From Ochotona curzoniae (taxonomy: Eukaryota > Chordata > Mammalia > Lagomorpha > Ochotonidae), in NCBI RefSeq assembly GCF_017591425.1, contig NW_024464918.1, positions 23,464,001 through 23,528,000 of the forward strand: a DNA stretch of 64,000 nucleotides, read 5' to 3'. This document shows, piece by piece, positions 1-11,781 of the stretch. The notes beneath the pieces were generated by a model that was not told the origin of the DNA, did no database searches, and saw nothing but the letters and a program-made list of their open reading frames with translations. Each line of letters opens with the position of its first letter. The first letter of the stretch is position 1. The position numbers and the translations under genes are program-made.

Positions 1-55
1 GATGGAATAGTTCTATTCACCCAAGCTGGACTGGCATGATCTCACTTCATATTTC

Positions 56-150
56 TTTTTGAGACCCTGGGAGGTAGATGTTCTAATCCCCATTTTACAG
101 ATGGGAAAACTGAGGTCTGGGGAGGGGGCATGTCTTTTCCAATTTTCTTT
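56..150 (-). mobile_element. MIR SINE relic
   Basis: Core ccccattttacagatgggaa followed by aactgagg, in reverse orientation. Confidence 0.45.
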
Positions 151-735
151 AGTTATTTGCCAAAAGAAACATAGCTAGTAAGTAATGAAGCTTGGGAAGA
201 AAATGCCAGGCGGTCTGGTCCACACTCCCACAATTCTGTAATGTCCTGTTGCTTCTGTAGATCCCTCAGTGTCCTCATGCATCAGGAAAGTAGAGGGACA
301 GCAACTCCAGATCCCTGCCGTGTGATGCTGTAAAAGGTAGTCCCCTGTGGGAGACTCCGGTGGAAAGGCCAAAGCAAACTCACCAAGATCTAAAACGTCA
401 AAAAAATTATAAATAGAAGGTGCAGAACAGAATAGTTACAGTGTGGCTCTGATATCTAGAATTAGCCTTCGCCTCAAAACAGTATTCATCACCCCTCCTG
501 ATAGATACTTCTGGTCCTTGGCGTGGAAGCTGACATTCTTCTCAGGCTGGGACTAACCCATGTCCTTTATGCAAGGAAGTCTGCTAGTTCCCTTGCCAGA
601 CACTGGAAGCATCTCCCAAAGGAATGAGGAGAAGGTGGGGAGAGCAGAATCTTGGTACAGTCCTTCAAAAGCCAATATTTATTTGGATTTCTCTGATCCT
701 CCAGGCTTGTATTATTTCATTTTGTTAAAATTCCT

Positions 736-1004
736 TGGGGCTGGCATTTATAGTACAGCGGATTAAACTACTGCTTATGACACCAGCATCTCATATTAGG
801 GAGCCGGTTTGAGTCTTGGCTGCCCCATGTCTCATCCAGCTCTGTACTAATAAGCCTGAAAAGGCAACAGAAGGGCCCGAGGACTTGGGTCTCAGACACC
901 CACATGAGAGACCAGAATGGAGCTCCTGACTTCCGCCGCTTGTGGAGTGAACCACTGGGTGGACAATCTCTTTGTCTCTCCCTCTCACTGTTACTCTTTA
1001 TAAT
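736..1004 (+). mobile_element. C-type lagomorph SINE
   Basis: Shows the SINE series: ggtttgagtcttggctgccc, atccagctc, ggagtgaacc, gtggacaatctcttt. It is divergent, so old. Confidence 0.75.
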
Positions 1005-1032
1005 CATATATGTATATATATTTAATAAATTT

Positions 1033-1315
1033 AGATTTATTTTGCTATTTGAGAGGTACAGACAGAAAAGCAGATGAATGTAGAAAGGACTCCAATTCAC
1101 TGCTTTATGTCCCCATACCTCCAAGCAGCCAGGGCTGAGACAGGCCAAAGACAGGGGTCTCTCCCACGTGACTGGTAACACCCAAGCACTTGAGCCATCA
1201 CTGTTGCCACACAGGCTCTCCATTGCCAGGAAACTGGAATTGAAAATGGAGCCAAATGTTGAACCCAGGTACTCTGGTATTCAGGAGCCCAAGCGTCACT
1301 TTAATCACCCAACCC
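1033..1315 (-). mobile_element. C-type SINE, degenerate
   Basis: Reverse-complement SINE order: T-rich tail, attcactgcttt, gccatcactgttgcc, gaacccaggtactctggtat. It lies tail to tail with the preceding SINE. Confidence 0.65.
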
Positions 1316-2261
1316 ACTTCAGTCTTGTAACTGTTTCCTTATGTTTTGACACAAGTTTTTCCCCCTATTTGTAGTGCTCTCCTAAATGCAAAGAGCTTTC
1401 ACAATCCTCCTTGATGGTAAGTGCGATCATTATTTTCATGGGCAGGATATTAGCATGGATCTATCTCCAGGACACGTGTGACCTATAGCAATCACGTCCT
1501 GACATTGCAACGGTTTTCATCAAGCTGGTGCGTTACGCTAGCATGGACTCCAAGAGCATTAGCACAAAATGCACACAGTGCACAAAACAGCCACTGCCTT
1601 TCATCCCGGGTCTTGGCTGGCATCCTTTTAGTCCTTCCCATGCTCAACTTCTTGTCCATCCAGCAGTGACCCTATTTGCATAATTAGCCTGCATCTGTGG
1701 GGTTGTCTTTGACCTTTGGATAAACACCGGTACAGAACACCGGAAGGTGTCAGCTCCCTGAGCCCTCTTGTTCCCCCAGAGGCGATGACAGTGGGGGGGT
1801 CATTTTGAAAATCACATCTTCCTTCTTATGGGACACTATCATTTATAGCGAGGACAAGCAAAAGCCAGAAATAATCTCACAAAAACAGAGCGAACCAGGG
1901 AATGCAAAATGCTCATGGGTTTTGATGTCAGTGATCCACATTGTGGCTTCGGCTCTTTTTTGAATCGCTTGGCTGTGTCTGGCAGCCCTTGCAGCGGAGG
2001 TAGACTTGCCTTCTGCATTTCTGTACATAGAACCTTCATAGTTACCACTTAGACTGTAAGAGCTCACCTTGCTATTCTTTTTTTTTTTTTTTTTCTGGGA
2101 GCACCTGACTCTCTGAGTTAAACTTCTCATCCCCATCCCCACCCCACCTCCATCCTGGCTCTCCCAGCAGCACGCACCTCTCTAAACTCAATTCTTTCAG
2201 AAGTGTGTTTATAATTGCCATCGAGGAAGAAGGAGGCAGGAGTTAAGCCTAAGCTTTGGTC

Positions 2262-2460
2262 TTGGACTCTTGGCTTCTAGTCTTAGCTTCCTTGGACAGG
2301 CCTCCAGATCTCTGAGCCTCGATTCTAGCCTCTGGGGTGGGATAACAGCAGCACTTCTCTCGCAGCAATGGGAAGAGATGGATAACGTAATGCATGTGGC
2401 ATGTACAGTGCTTGACACACAGCACACAATAAGCAGTGGCAACTACTGCTGGATGCAGTC
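2262..2460 (+). mobile_element. MIR SINE relic
   Basis: Contains tctctgagcctcgattctag, ggataacagcag and gtacagtgcttgacacacag. Confidence 0.45.
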
Positions 2461-3177
2461 AGAGGTGCCATCAATGTTTGGTTTCCATTCCATTTCAAAC
2501 TAGCTTTGTGATGTGGGATGAGGAATTTGAACATCCAGGGCCTTGGTCTTCTGTAGTCTGGGGACAGAAATAGCTTTCCCCTGCATGGCTCACAAGCTTC
2601 CTACGAACATTTACCGATGGCAATAGCAGCAGTGACCTCTCTTTACGTTTCTGAGTTTTAGGAGCTGCTTTTGGTTTCTATAGTCAGCTACCCAGGGATG
2701 CCAGGCAAGGCCTAGAGGAGAGCTGCCAAAAGAGTCCTGTTCTTGGAGCATTTGGACATAGTCACAGCTCTTCTTTCCCCATTCAGAAGCAACGAGGTCT
2801 TCCCCAAACAGCAATGTTTGGAAGAATTCCCCTAAAACTACCTTCAAGCCTCTCCAAACCTGCCTTGCAGGTACCTCTGAATCTCTTTCCAACAGTAAGA
2901 ACATGCCTTAGAATCCCAAAGACAGAAGCCAGATGAGAGCTAAAATACCAAGCCAGTGCTATGGCCTAAGGTAGCACTGGCTGCTTTAGTAGTGTTTACC
3001 CAGCGCCTCTGTGAGCTGCGCTGAAGATTCCGCAGGGTCCAAGTGTGGGAAAATTACAAGGGGGAAGGATCAGCATGGAATTTACAATAGTGACTGTCAG
3101 CAGAATTTGGGAGAAAAGGAAGAAAGGAGTTGGACTGAAAGAGGCACAAAATGGGCGTCAGTTTTTAAAACTTTTCT

Positions 3178-3472
3178 TTTTAAAGGTTTGTTTTGTTTAT
3201 TTGCAAGTCAGAGCTACAGAGAGGAGACACAGAGCTCTTCCATTCACTCCCCAAATGGCTGCAATGGTCAGAGCTGGGCCAGGAGCCTTGGAGTATAACC
3301 TGTATCTTCCATGTGGGTGGTGAGTGCCCAAACACTTGGGCCATATTCTGCTGCCTTCTCAGGCACATTAGCAGGGAGCTAGTGGAGCTAGTGGACCAGG
3401 AGTGGAGCAGCCGGAACCTGAACCAGCACCTGTATGGGATGCTGGAGTTGCAGGCAGAGGCTCTCTGTGCTC
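3178..3472 (-). mobile_element. C-type SINE
   Basis: Contains attcactccccaaatggctg, gctgggccaggagcc, gcagggagct and gagcagccggaacc in reverse-complement SINE order. Confidence 0.85.
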
Positions 3473-3549
3473 TTTGCTTCAGTATTGATGCTTATTACTC
3501 TTTTGAAAACTGGATAAGGATAAGTGTTGTGGTAAACAGTGGGAAGCTT

Positions 3550-3790
3550 ATATTCCGTGTCTGAATGCTGTTTTGAGTCTTGGCTGTTCTGCTTTTGATC
3601 CAATTTGCTTTTAATGCTTCCTGGGAAAATGGTAGATTTTGGCTCAATTGCTTGGGACCCTGGGACCAGTGTGGGAAACCAGGATGGGATCTGAGATCCT
3701 AATTTCAGCCTGTCCCAGCTCTGGCTGTTGTGGGTGTTTGGGGATTCTCTATTTATTGCTCTACCTTTCAAGTAGATAAATAAAATTTAC
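3550..3790 (+). mobile_element. C-type SINE, 5'-incomplete
   Basis: Contains tgagtcttggctgttctgct, gcttgggaccctgggacc, gcctgtcccagctctggctg and a tttcaagtagataaataaa tail. Confidence 0.75.
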
Positions 3791-3933
3791 AAAGCTGGAT
3801 TGTGGTATATGGTTATTGATGATTCCATATAACTACACATTTATATCTGTTCATATGAAACATTTGGTAGTAAAAAAGGAGAAAATAGCACAAAGGAGTC
3901 CCAAATCCAGAGAAAAATCAGTAAAAAACAAAT

Positions 3934-4266
3934 GGGGCAGACTGTGTGATATAGTGAGTAAAACTGCTGCCTGAGATGCTGGTATCCCATAAGAGTGCAG
4001 GTTCAAGTCCCAGCCTCTCCATTTCTGATCCAGCTCGCTGCTAATATGCTGGAAAAGCAGCAGAGGATGGCCAAACTGCTTGTGCCCCTGTATCCACACG
4101 GTAGACCTAGAAGAAACTCCAGGCTCCTAGCTTCAGACCATCCCAGCTCTGGTCTTTGTGGCCATTTGGGGAGTGAACCAGTTGATGGAAGATCTTTTTC
4201 TCTTTGTGTCTTCCCCTCTATCTGTGTGTGACTGCCTTTCAAATGAATAAATACATCTTAAAAAGA
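3934..4266 (+). mobile_element. C-type SINE, near full length
   Basis: Contains ggttcaagtcccagcctctc, gatccagctcgctgctaat, ggagtgaaccagttgatgga and the tttcaaatgaataaata tail. Confidence 0.9.
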
Positions 4267-4375
4267 GAAATATTCCTCAAGGAGGGTTGTATCTATTTTT
4301 ATCTATTCTGTAAACCACTGCACCCTATTTCGCTCAGAGCCTGATCCACAGTGGTTGATGGGTAAGTACTGAACG

Positions 4376-4408
4376 ATGAATGAATGAATGAATGAATGAA
4401 TGAATGAA
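4376..4408. repeat. (GAAT)n tetranucleotide microsatellite
   Basis: About eight near-perfect units. Confidence 0.95.
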
Positions 4409-6554
4409 GGGTGGGACCGATCATGCTTCCCCATGCCCCAACCTTGCCCCTGCTGCCTTTGAATTTGAAAGCATCTTTTGGATCTCATCTCTGCTCCTTT
4501 CTGTTTGTTAAAGTGTAGATATGTGGGCAGAGGGCCTCCTGGGAACATTTTGTCTTTGTTCTGGTTGAGAACATAATGCTGCCAAACAGACGGCTTGATC
4601 ATTTAACACTGCTGTATCTCAAGCAAAACGTGCTGGCATGACCTATTCCCAAGGACACCAACCTGCTCTAAGGATGTTTGGAGTTAATTTATCTGGCTTG
4701 GTTGTGCCTCCCATACATGTTCCTTAAGGTACTGTCTTTCCTGGTCACCTGAGAGGTTGCTGGGATTACTTTCAGCCTCTTCTTCTAGCCCAAAGGGAAG
4801 ACTGCGTTCTTATCCTTCAATCTGAGACCACAGGAACATCAGTGGCAGCAGCTGCTGGCTCTGGCCTTGCCCTGGGTCAGCTTGCTAGGCAATGGTTCTC
4901 AGCTGGAAAGACTTGAGAGGATCTTGCTAGTCTGCTTTCACAGCTGTTGACTCCTTGAGAAGGCGTGCATAGGTGTGTGGCTGGCCCGAGTGGTCAGAGA
5001 GAAAGAGCATGTCTACTTGCTCTTCTAATTCAGACAGGTGATTTCTGTTTGAACTGATGCTAGAGGTGCCACAATGCTCCCAGGTATTGCTATTGGCTAG
5101 GAAAGTATTCCCTGAAAGAGTCAGACGAGCAAGTAAGGGCTTGCCCTACCTCCCAGTCAGCTACCGTTCTAGGCCAAGAACACAGCCAAGGTGATTGTCA
5201 AAGGCTGGACAGTGGCCAGGATGAGGCTAAGACCCAGATTTGCTAGCCGTGCTCTTAACCTCAGAGTGGCCTCTCCAGGGCTACTCTGTACTGTAGGGCA
5301 ACAGTTAAGATGTTTAGCAACAAGAGATACTTGCCAATCAAAATAAAATGGGCTTGATTACGAGAGGTTTCAGCTGTGCCCTTGCTCATGCCTTTTAGTT
5401 ACTGAACAATAGAGTGATGGGGAGAACCTGGGAGAAGGGTCAAGGTGTGGGAGAAGGAGACACCTCAAGAGCTCAGAGTATCTGCTATTGACTCCTGAAC
5501 AGATCTGTTTCAGTGTGCTACCAATGTACAGCGGCCACATTCCTGCTGAGTGTCAGAGTTGAATGTCAGCTCCGGGCTACACTATGGGACAGGTGGATGA
5601 GATCCTCACACTTCACATGCTTCGGAAACCTTTTGGGAGCTTGATTGCCGAACTAGGACTCGGGCCAGGTTCACTGCACTGGCGAGGACTGAGCATCTAG
5701 GATCTGCTGACCTCTAAGGATTAAGCTTGGACTGTGGACAGGTTGATGCTGACTCAAGGAGAGATGGAGACCTGCACAAAGCTGCTAGGGGAATGTTGAA
5801 TTCAGCCACAGCCGTGTGAGTGAAGTCAGTGACGCCACAGCAAAGTGAATGGTGCACATCTGCTTCATTGAAGCCGCCTCGATCCTGCTGCAGCTCCCCA
5901 GGGTTGCTGGGGATAGATCCGCTGACTTTGCAGAGACGTGAGAAGCCTGCAAACAGGTACTGAGTCCCTGCACCCCTGTGTCTCACCAGTCCCCGGTGGG
6001 GCATTGCTTTACTTTCTTCCTGTTGCAAAGCCTACCTATGGGAGGCATGAAGGGTGGACAAGGTGAGGCTGGTTCCACAGATGGGAAGGAAAGAGACAGG
6101 TTCTCAGAGAGAATCCCAGAGTTGCTTGATGGGACCCTTGCTCCACGGTGGTTCTTCAGCCTGTTTGCAGCCTTGGGCCCTTGGTTGTCCCTCTGCTTCC
6201 TCTAGTCCAGTGCTACCCTCAGAGCCTTCCCAACAAGCAGGTGCCAGGGTGGGACCAGGGGCACAGCGCAAGCTTTCATAGGGACTACCTGAGTTTTGGC
6301 TGAGGCGTGTAGCCCCAGCAGGGTGGAATTCTAGGCCCTGAGGGACAGCCATTCTACTAGGGATATCTGAGCAACTTTGCTAGTTAAAACTTTCTACCTT
6401 CGTGAGGTGCTCATCTCCCACGAGCCATTTATGGCTTAGGATATATTGACTTTGAGGCTAAGCCATATGAGGTCTTATTTTTACCACCACGGTCCTGGGA
6501 AATTGCAGTGGCCTGTTTTCTTGAAAGCATCCAAGCCTAACAAGTGTCAAATGT

Positions 6555-6680
6555 TCACTTAATGCTGACATTAAGCAACTCTATACTATTATCTCAGCTA
6601 ATCCTCACAGTAGCCGAGTGAGGTTGGCACTGTTACCACTCCTGTTTAAGGAAATAAGGTAAGGATCCCAGAGGCTAATT
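6555..6680 (-). mobile_element. MIR SINE relic
   Basis: Contains taatcctcacagtagccgag and tgaggttggcactgttacca. Confidence 0.5.
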
Positions 6681-6829
6681 TGTGTGGCATTAGAGGGCCA
6701 GAAAACAGTAAATGTGGATTTGAACTTGGTTTGCATGCACTAGATCTTACTGGGTGTTTCATATCTGAAACCAGATTGTACCAAGCATTTGCAACAAAAT
6801 TGTGCTGTGTTGCTTCCTGGCAGTCTGGA

Positions 6830-7085
6830 GGCAGTGTGCTGAAGTCAAGAATGGTCTTTTGGTTCATGTGGCACAGTCCTACAGTGGGCTTTGAAGTCAG
6901 AGAGCTCGAGTCCACTTCCTGTCTTGGGTAGTATCTGGTGGTTAGCCTCCAAGCCTTGACTTTCTTGGCTCTGGAATGGGGACAGTTACACTTGCTCAAT
7001 AATATTATGGTTGAAATGATGGGGAAGGCTGTGTCTGTTGTCCTCATTGCTGTGCCTAGCATGCTGGTAGAATAAATGAGTTAAA
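6830..7085 (+). mobile_element. MIR SINE relic
   Basis: Contains gggctttgaagtcagagagc, ggaatggggacagttacac and ctagcatgctggtagaataa. Confidence 0.55.
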
Positions 7086-8021
7086 GGTGCTAGCGAAGTC
7101 GGCTTTGACTTGGAGACATCCTTTTCAAACTCTGATAAAAACTCTACATAAATTAGATGTGATGTAGAAAGAAATGAATCTGCTGCTACCCATGAGTGAA
7201 GAGGCTGGATGGGCATCAAAGGGTGGGGTGGCAAGTCTTGGATTTATTTACTTTGCTCAGATAGGTTCTCTCAAAGAAAGAGGACGATGGGAAGCCTTTT
7301 CAGTGTCATCTGGAAGGCTTGCTTGCTGTCTCCATTACACTCAGCAACCTGTTGTTAGCCAACAAAGTTTAAAAAGGAGCTGGAACCATTGCTACTGAGG
7401 TGTATTTCGTTTGCTAATCCTGTCCTTTCTCTGCCACGCTGAGTGTAGACTGCTAAACTCACTCTGAGTGCTTTGTGGGTAAAAAGGCCAAGGTACTCAG
7501 ATTTTGACAATTCATTCAACGCTTTCCCATAATTGTGACTTTATTCCGTTTTCCATGTGGATTATCCTACTGATATTCATGGGACATGGAGTTGGCCTGG
7601 TCAGTTTGGAGGAGTAGAAATGAGCGAGTAATCTTTTAGAAATGCTAGAACAACACGCGTCTGTATTGGCTGTCCCACACCAAAAGTCCGACACATGTGC
7701 ACTATTCCTCAGCAAGATGATGCTTTTATTAAGGACTAGAAAAGTCTGTGAACAATTCAGTTTGACAAATGTGTGGGTAGGTATGTAAAAAAGATGTGTG
7801 TTCCAAATCCCAGCACCTTAACTGTTGAGGGGAAAGACCTAATTAAACTTCGCTGTATTTTTATGAGTCCGCATGCTCTCACTGATGGGCATGCAGTAAA
7901 TGTTAGATCCCAACAATTAAGTGTAATGAGGATTAATGGGTTGCTTTATAACATGGTCTTGGGTCCCCCGGATGCTTATGTGGCTCTGCCTGGCTGTTTC
8001 TGTTCTTGTCCCCTTGGTGCA

Positions 8022-8051
8022 GTCCTTGTCCTTGTCCTTGCCCTTGTCCTT
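8022..8051. repeat. (GTCCTT)n hexanucleotide repeat
   Basis: Five units of gtccttgtcc-type sequence, one with a C substitution. Confidence 0.85.
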
Positions 8052-8521
8052 TGGTTTTGCCCCCATCTCCATTACAGGCCCTGTTTTCTTTTCCCACCTG
8101 CCGGGATTGACAAGGTTGTCCCCTCCCAGCCTGCTGCTTTTGCCTTCTTGACTGATGCTTTCTTGAATCCCCTATCTTCCCTCTGATGCTCAGGCCTTTC
8201 ATAGTTTTTTGTAGTTTTTTTTTCAGTTTCCCTCTTACTTATTTTCTTCTATAACCTTCCTTATCAAGCCTCTTTTATGGCAGCTTCTTCCTTAGGAAGT
8301 GCTTTCCCCTGCAGCTTTGGATACTGTTGCCTCATCAGTAAAACAACAGGTATGTCCCTGGTAAGAAGAGGCCAGAGAAAATAATGATGCTGGACAAACA
8401 GATCTTAAACTCAAGCCCTAGCCCAGATTGTTTCTAAGCGTGCCCTGTGTGCTAGGGGAAGGGTGAATTCATTGTCTGTAATACCCTCCACAGCCCCTTG
8501 CACCTGTAGGAGTCCTGCCTG

Positions 8522-8527
8522 TTTATT
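8522..8527 (-). promoter_or_regulatory. SH3RF2: Candidate polyadenylation signal AATAAA
   Basis: TTTATT on the plus strand reads AATAAA on the minus strand, about 670 nt after the stop codon. It is followed by a G/T-rich stretch (ggggctgtgg) on the minus strand about 20-45 nt downstream. It is the first canonical hexamer after the stop, but poly(A) site use cannot be shown from sequence. Confidence 0.35.
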
Positions 8528-9192
8528 TTGCAGAATGATACATGGGAAAACAGATAGAGAAGTTTGGAGCATGGTTGTTGGTTGATACTTGGTGTGGCCA
8601 ACCTCTTTTCTGACCTTCTTGTCTAGAGAAACTGGACAAGCTGCCTGTGACAAGTTGCCTGCTTTTAGCTTTAGTTCTTAGAAAGTTCCAGCTATCTACT
8701 GTATCCCCAGCCAGGAGATTTTCCTTTGGCGATCAGGATGGTGACTCTGGAGGGAAACAGGGTGATGGTCAGGCCCCGGAAGATGACAGAGGCTGTTCTA
8801 ATAGGGTGATAAGGTCAAAGTAGCAATGACAACCCTCCTGCCGTGGTCACGCTTCTGGCTGAAATCCCAGTAGGCCGCCACAGCAGCTCTACATAGAGGA
8901 CAAGGGACAAGAGGCTGCAGAACCAAGTGCTCTCGCTGCTTAGTCTGAGTGCTGAACCTTCTTGAACTAAGTCCTTATGTTTGGAGGGTCAGCTGATCTG
9001 CCCTCTCACCAAGGGCAGGAATTCCTGCTGGTACCTTTTCTGTCACAGAGGTGGGAGGATGGGCTGGTAAAAGATGCAGCATAAGGACCATGCCCAAGAC
9101 CCCAAAGACTGACAGGACACCCCCTGTGGAGGCAGACTGTATTTAAATGCAATTCACCTCTTTGGGGTCTAGGAAAAGGCCACCTGTAGATT
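8522..9192 (-). other. SH3RF2: Probable SH3RF2 3' UTR
   Basis: This is the sequence after the SH3RF2 stop codon on the minus strand, down to the nearest AATAAA. It contains no repeat that I recognise. The endpoint is inferred only from the hexamer. Later hexamers near 7725 and 7540 could give longer transcripts. Confidence 0.45.
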
Positions 9193-9468
9193 TCATTTGC
9201 TGGGAAACATGGTCTGCGTGGTTGAGGAAGTGGGCACTGGGGTCACAGCCTTGCCAAATGGTGGCTTTCTCCGGAGGTCTGTCTGTTGGCCTGAGTGGCA
9301 GCCGCTTCGATGGGCGAATAGGACGGTCATTTCCGGGCTCGAGGAGGCTGCTTCAAGCTGGGGCCCCTTGAGGGTAGCTGGCTGTTCAGGCTTGCCGGAG
9401 GTGGGTTGGGAGGTGTAATGTTTGGTGGGAGGAGGGCTGTAGTTCTGAAATCTCACGGTTTTGACTTG
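9193..9468 (-). CDS. SH3RF2: SH3RF2 exon H: C-terminal exon with PP1-docking KTVRF motif and stop
   Basis: The coding part is 276 bp: 91 codons and the stop. The acceptor is CTCTTGCAG before CAA (Gln), phase 0. Residues 3-7 are KTVRF, a canonical RVxF-type docking motif for protein phosphatase 1 catalytic subunit. This fits the alternative names HEPP1 and PPP1R39. It is followed by [13 protein letters not shown], a linker, [20 protein letters not shown] and the C terminus ending TMFPSK. The [15 protein letters not shown] block is the most conserved-looking part of the tail. The exon continues into a 3' UTR to the left of 9193, whose end is not fixed from sequence alone. Confidence 0.97.
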   Translation of the reverse strand, partial: QVKTVRFQNYSPPPTKHYTSQPTSGKPEQPATLKGPQLEAASSSPEMTVLFAHRSGCHSGQQTDLRRKPPFGKAVTPVPTSSTTQTMFPSK

Positions 9469-10794
9469 CTGCAAGAGAAAGGACAGCGAAGGAACGCAGG
9501 TGAGTTGGGTAGGCAGTGGGGTGGGGGGAAGTGGGCGAGTGTTGTTTCCCATCTGGGACTTGCATGGCACCTTTTCTCCATATGTGTCCCCACTTGAAAT
9601 GCCACGTTGTGTATTTATTCAGCAAATATTTGTGTCTGGTATGAGTGTCTAGTAAGCATCACATGCTGTGAGGTGCTGTGAATCCAGAGTGAGCAAAGCT
9701 GCCCTGACAGTGACTACAAGTGATTGATGGGGGAGAATGCTGGGGACTGTCCAACTCCAGCTGGGGTGGGGAAGTCCAGGGGGCCCTCCTCAAGGAAGAG
9801 ATACTTAAACTGAGAACTGAGGAATGATGAGCAATTATTCAGGAAACTGGGGAGGAACTGGCCTATGGAGAGAGTAAGACCCTTTCTAGAAAATAAAAAT
9901 TCATCTCCTCTCTGCCAGCCATGAAGGCTTATCCCAAGTCCTGTGTGTGCATTAAGACCCCCTCCTTTGATTTCATTTAGAGAATTCTCTATTGGCCTTT
10001 TAAGTCTTCAGAGCAGTTTGCAGACTGGAAACCAGCTGGCTGAGTGTAGCATACAGAATGCTCAAGGGTTTGTTTTACTTGCCAATGCCTAAAAATTGGG
10101 GGTTAACATATGAAAATCAAGGATCTGGCCATGTAGGCCAGTGTCCCATCCTGGCAATGCTGGATGGACAGGAGCCAAGGAATAGACCCTTGCTGAGTGA
10201 TCATCATCTCTTCTTCCTCTTCCAGCCTGCTGCCTAGAGATGCAGTTCTGTGCTGCCTAAGTGTTTCAGTTAAGCATGGACCAACTACGTGAGCATGGTC
10301 CCATAAGCCTGCATGGCTTAGGGAGAGCATCGCTGTCTTACTCTGCATAAATACATGCTCTGGTGTCTGCACAAAGATGAAATCACCTGATGACGTATTT
10401 CTCCGAAAGTTCCCCAATTGTTAAGCAATGCATGGCTTCCTGCCTTGGCCAATCCCTGTCTTAGGCCTGAATGAAGTGTTCTGTGACACTGCTGAAGAAT
10501 GACTATTTTTTCCATAAAGTCAATCCTTGTGTCTCTCACTGAGGATCCACGATTATGCATACATATTCACCCTGCCCATTTCTAGTTAAGGTCTGAGCAT
10601 TCATTAAGTACTTTAAAAGCTCAAAGAAATGGCAACTGGGGCCTAGAAACCTTTGGTTTGTATATGATATGGACTAAGAATTTCCACATTTGTATAAGTA
10701 AGCTAATTTCCAGATGCCTTTTTCTACAGTTTATGGCTTAACAGTATGAGCATGAATTTTTGTATCTGTTCAGGAAATTCATGTATGTCAGCTC

Positions 10795-10955
10795 AATGGC
10801 TTTGGGTGATATTCACTAGAGCCCTGAGCCTCCATCTCCTCATTTTAAAATGAAGAAGAAAATAATGCCAGCATCAGGCATTGTTAGGACTAAACATGGC
10901 ATGTGAAGTTTTTGGCACAGGGTCTGCCAGGTTGTTATTATTTAGTAAATCCTTA
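10795..10955 (+). mobile_element. MIR SINE relic
   Basis: Contains cctgagcctccatctcctca and ttttggcacagggtctgcca. Confidence 0.5.
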
Positions 10956-10979
10956 TCAAAGAGGAACCCACAGCCCCTG

Positions 10980-11240
10980 GGTGTTTGTGACTGTGGGATT
11001 GTGGTCATGATGCTGGTAGTGGTTTTGTTGGTGATAGTGTTGTTAGTGTGATGATGATAATGGGAGTACTAACAGTGGTGACGGAGGTAACTGTGTGATG
11101 GTAGTGATGGTGGTGATGATGGTGGTAGTTGTTGGTGGTAATGGTCCCGCTGCTGGCAGTGGTGGGGCAGGAGCTAGTGGTGTGATGATGGTAATAGTAG
11201 TGCTTATGATGGTGGTGATGGTGAAGGTAATCGTGATGTT
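10980..11240. repeat. G/T-rich GTGATG/GGT imperfect trinucleotide tract
   Basis: About 260 bp of interleaved GTG, ATG, GTT and GGT units with strong strand asymmetry. It creates long spurious open frames on both strands. Confidence 0.85.
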
Positions 11241-11399
11241 AGTTATGTTTAATAAACTAAAAGGGGACAATGAGTATCCTCCTTTCCACCATCTCTGCTT
11301 CTTCAAGGATATTCAAAGATCTTTGTTCCCAAAAGAGAGCCCTGGGGCCTAGAAGTCTTAGTTGTTTCTTTTATACAATGAATAATTATGTCTCAAACC

Positions 11400-11585
11400 C
11401 TATGTAAGCACTTGATATATCTTTTCATGTAATCTCCACCTCAGTCTTGTGTGTCCATTACTATTCTTAGCCCCATTTAACAAATTAGGCAAAAAAACAG
11501 TCTCTGAGGGGTGAAGGGAGCTGGTTGAAGTGGCTCAGGCTGCAAGCAGCTGAGCTGGAATTCAAATCAAGATGTGTCTGATGTG
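11400..11585 (-). mobile_element. MIR SINE relic
   Basis: Contains agccccatttaacaaattag and gctggaattcaaatcaagat. Confidence 0.5.
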
Positions 11586-11781
11586 AAAACTATACTTCAT
11601 GTAATATGCATGGAAAGCATAATGGAGAGTCAGTCATGGGTCTAGGGAGAACGGATGTGTGCATGTGGAGATGCGTGTGAGGGTTCAATTGAGGATGCTG
11701 TTTTGATGCTTTTTCCACCAACACTGAAGTCTCTGGGGGCTGGGACATCATGCAGAGTCAGGCGACCGAAACCCCTCCTAC

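Larger units (their letters stand above)
1..8521. other. Downstream flank of SH3RF2, no gene seen
   Basis: No conserved reading frame was recognised on either strand. The stretch holds five C-type SINE copies (736-4266), a GAAT tetranucleotide repeat, several MIR relics and a CTTGTC hexamer repeat. About 4300-6550 and 7100-8500 hold single-copy sequence with no feature I can name. In human the next gene is PLAC8L1, converging on SH3RF2; none of its Cys-rich domain was found here. Confidence 0.6.
9469..11781 (-). other. SH3RF2: SH3RF2 intron G-H
   Basis: This 2313-bp intron has GT (revcomp ac at 11780-11781) and AG ends. It contains two MIR relics and a 250-bp GTGATG/GGT-rich simple tract at about 10980-11240. 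Nothing else was recognised. Confidence 0.9.

Noticed and set aside
768..1223. 151-codon minus-strand open frame
   Set aside because: It spans two tail-to-tail SINEs; the same frame-opening pattern recurs in other SINE copies in the window.
1..8500. Search for the neighbouring gene PLAC8L1
   Set aside because: No plus-strand Cys-rich PLAC8-type frame was found; the neighbour must lie further left if synteny holds.
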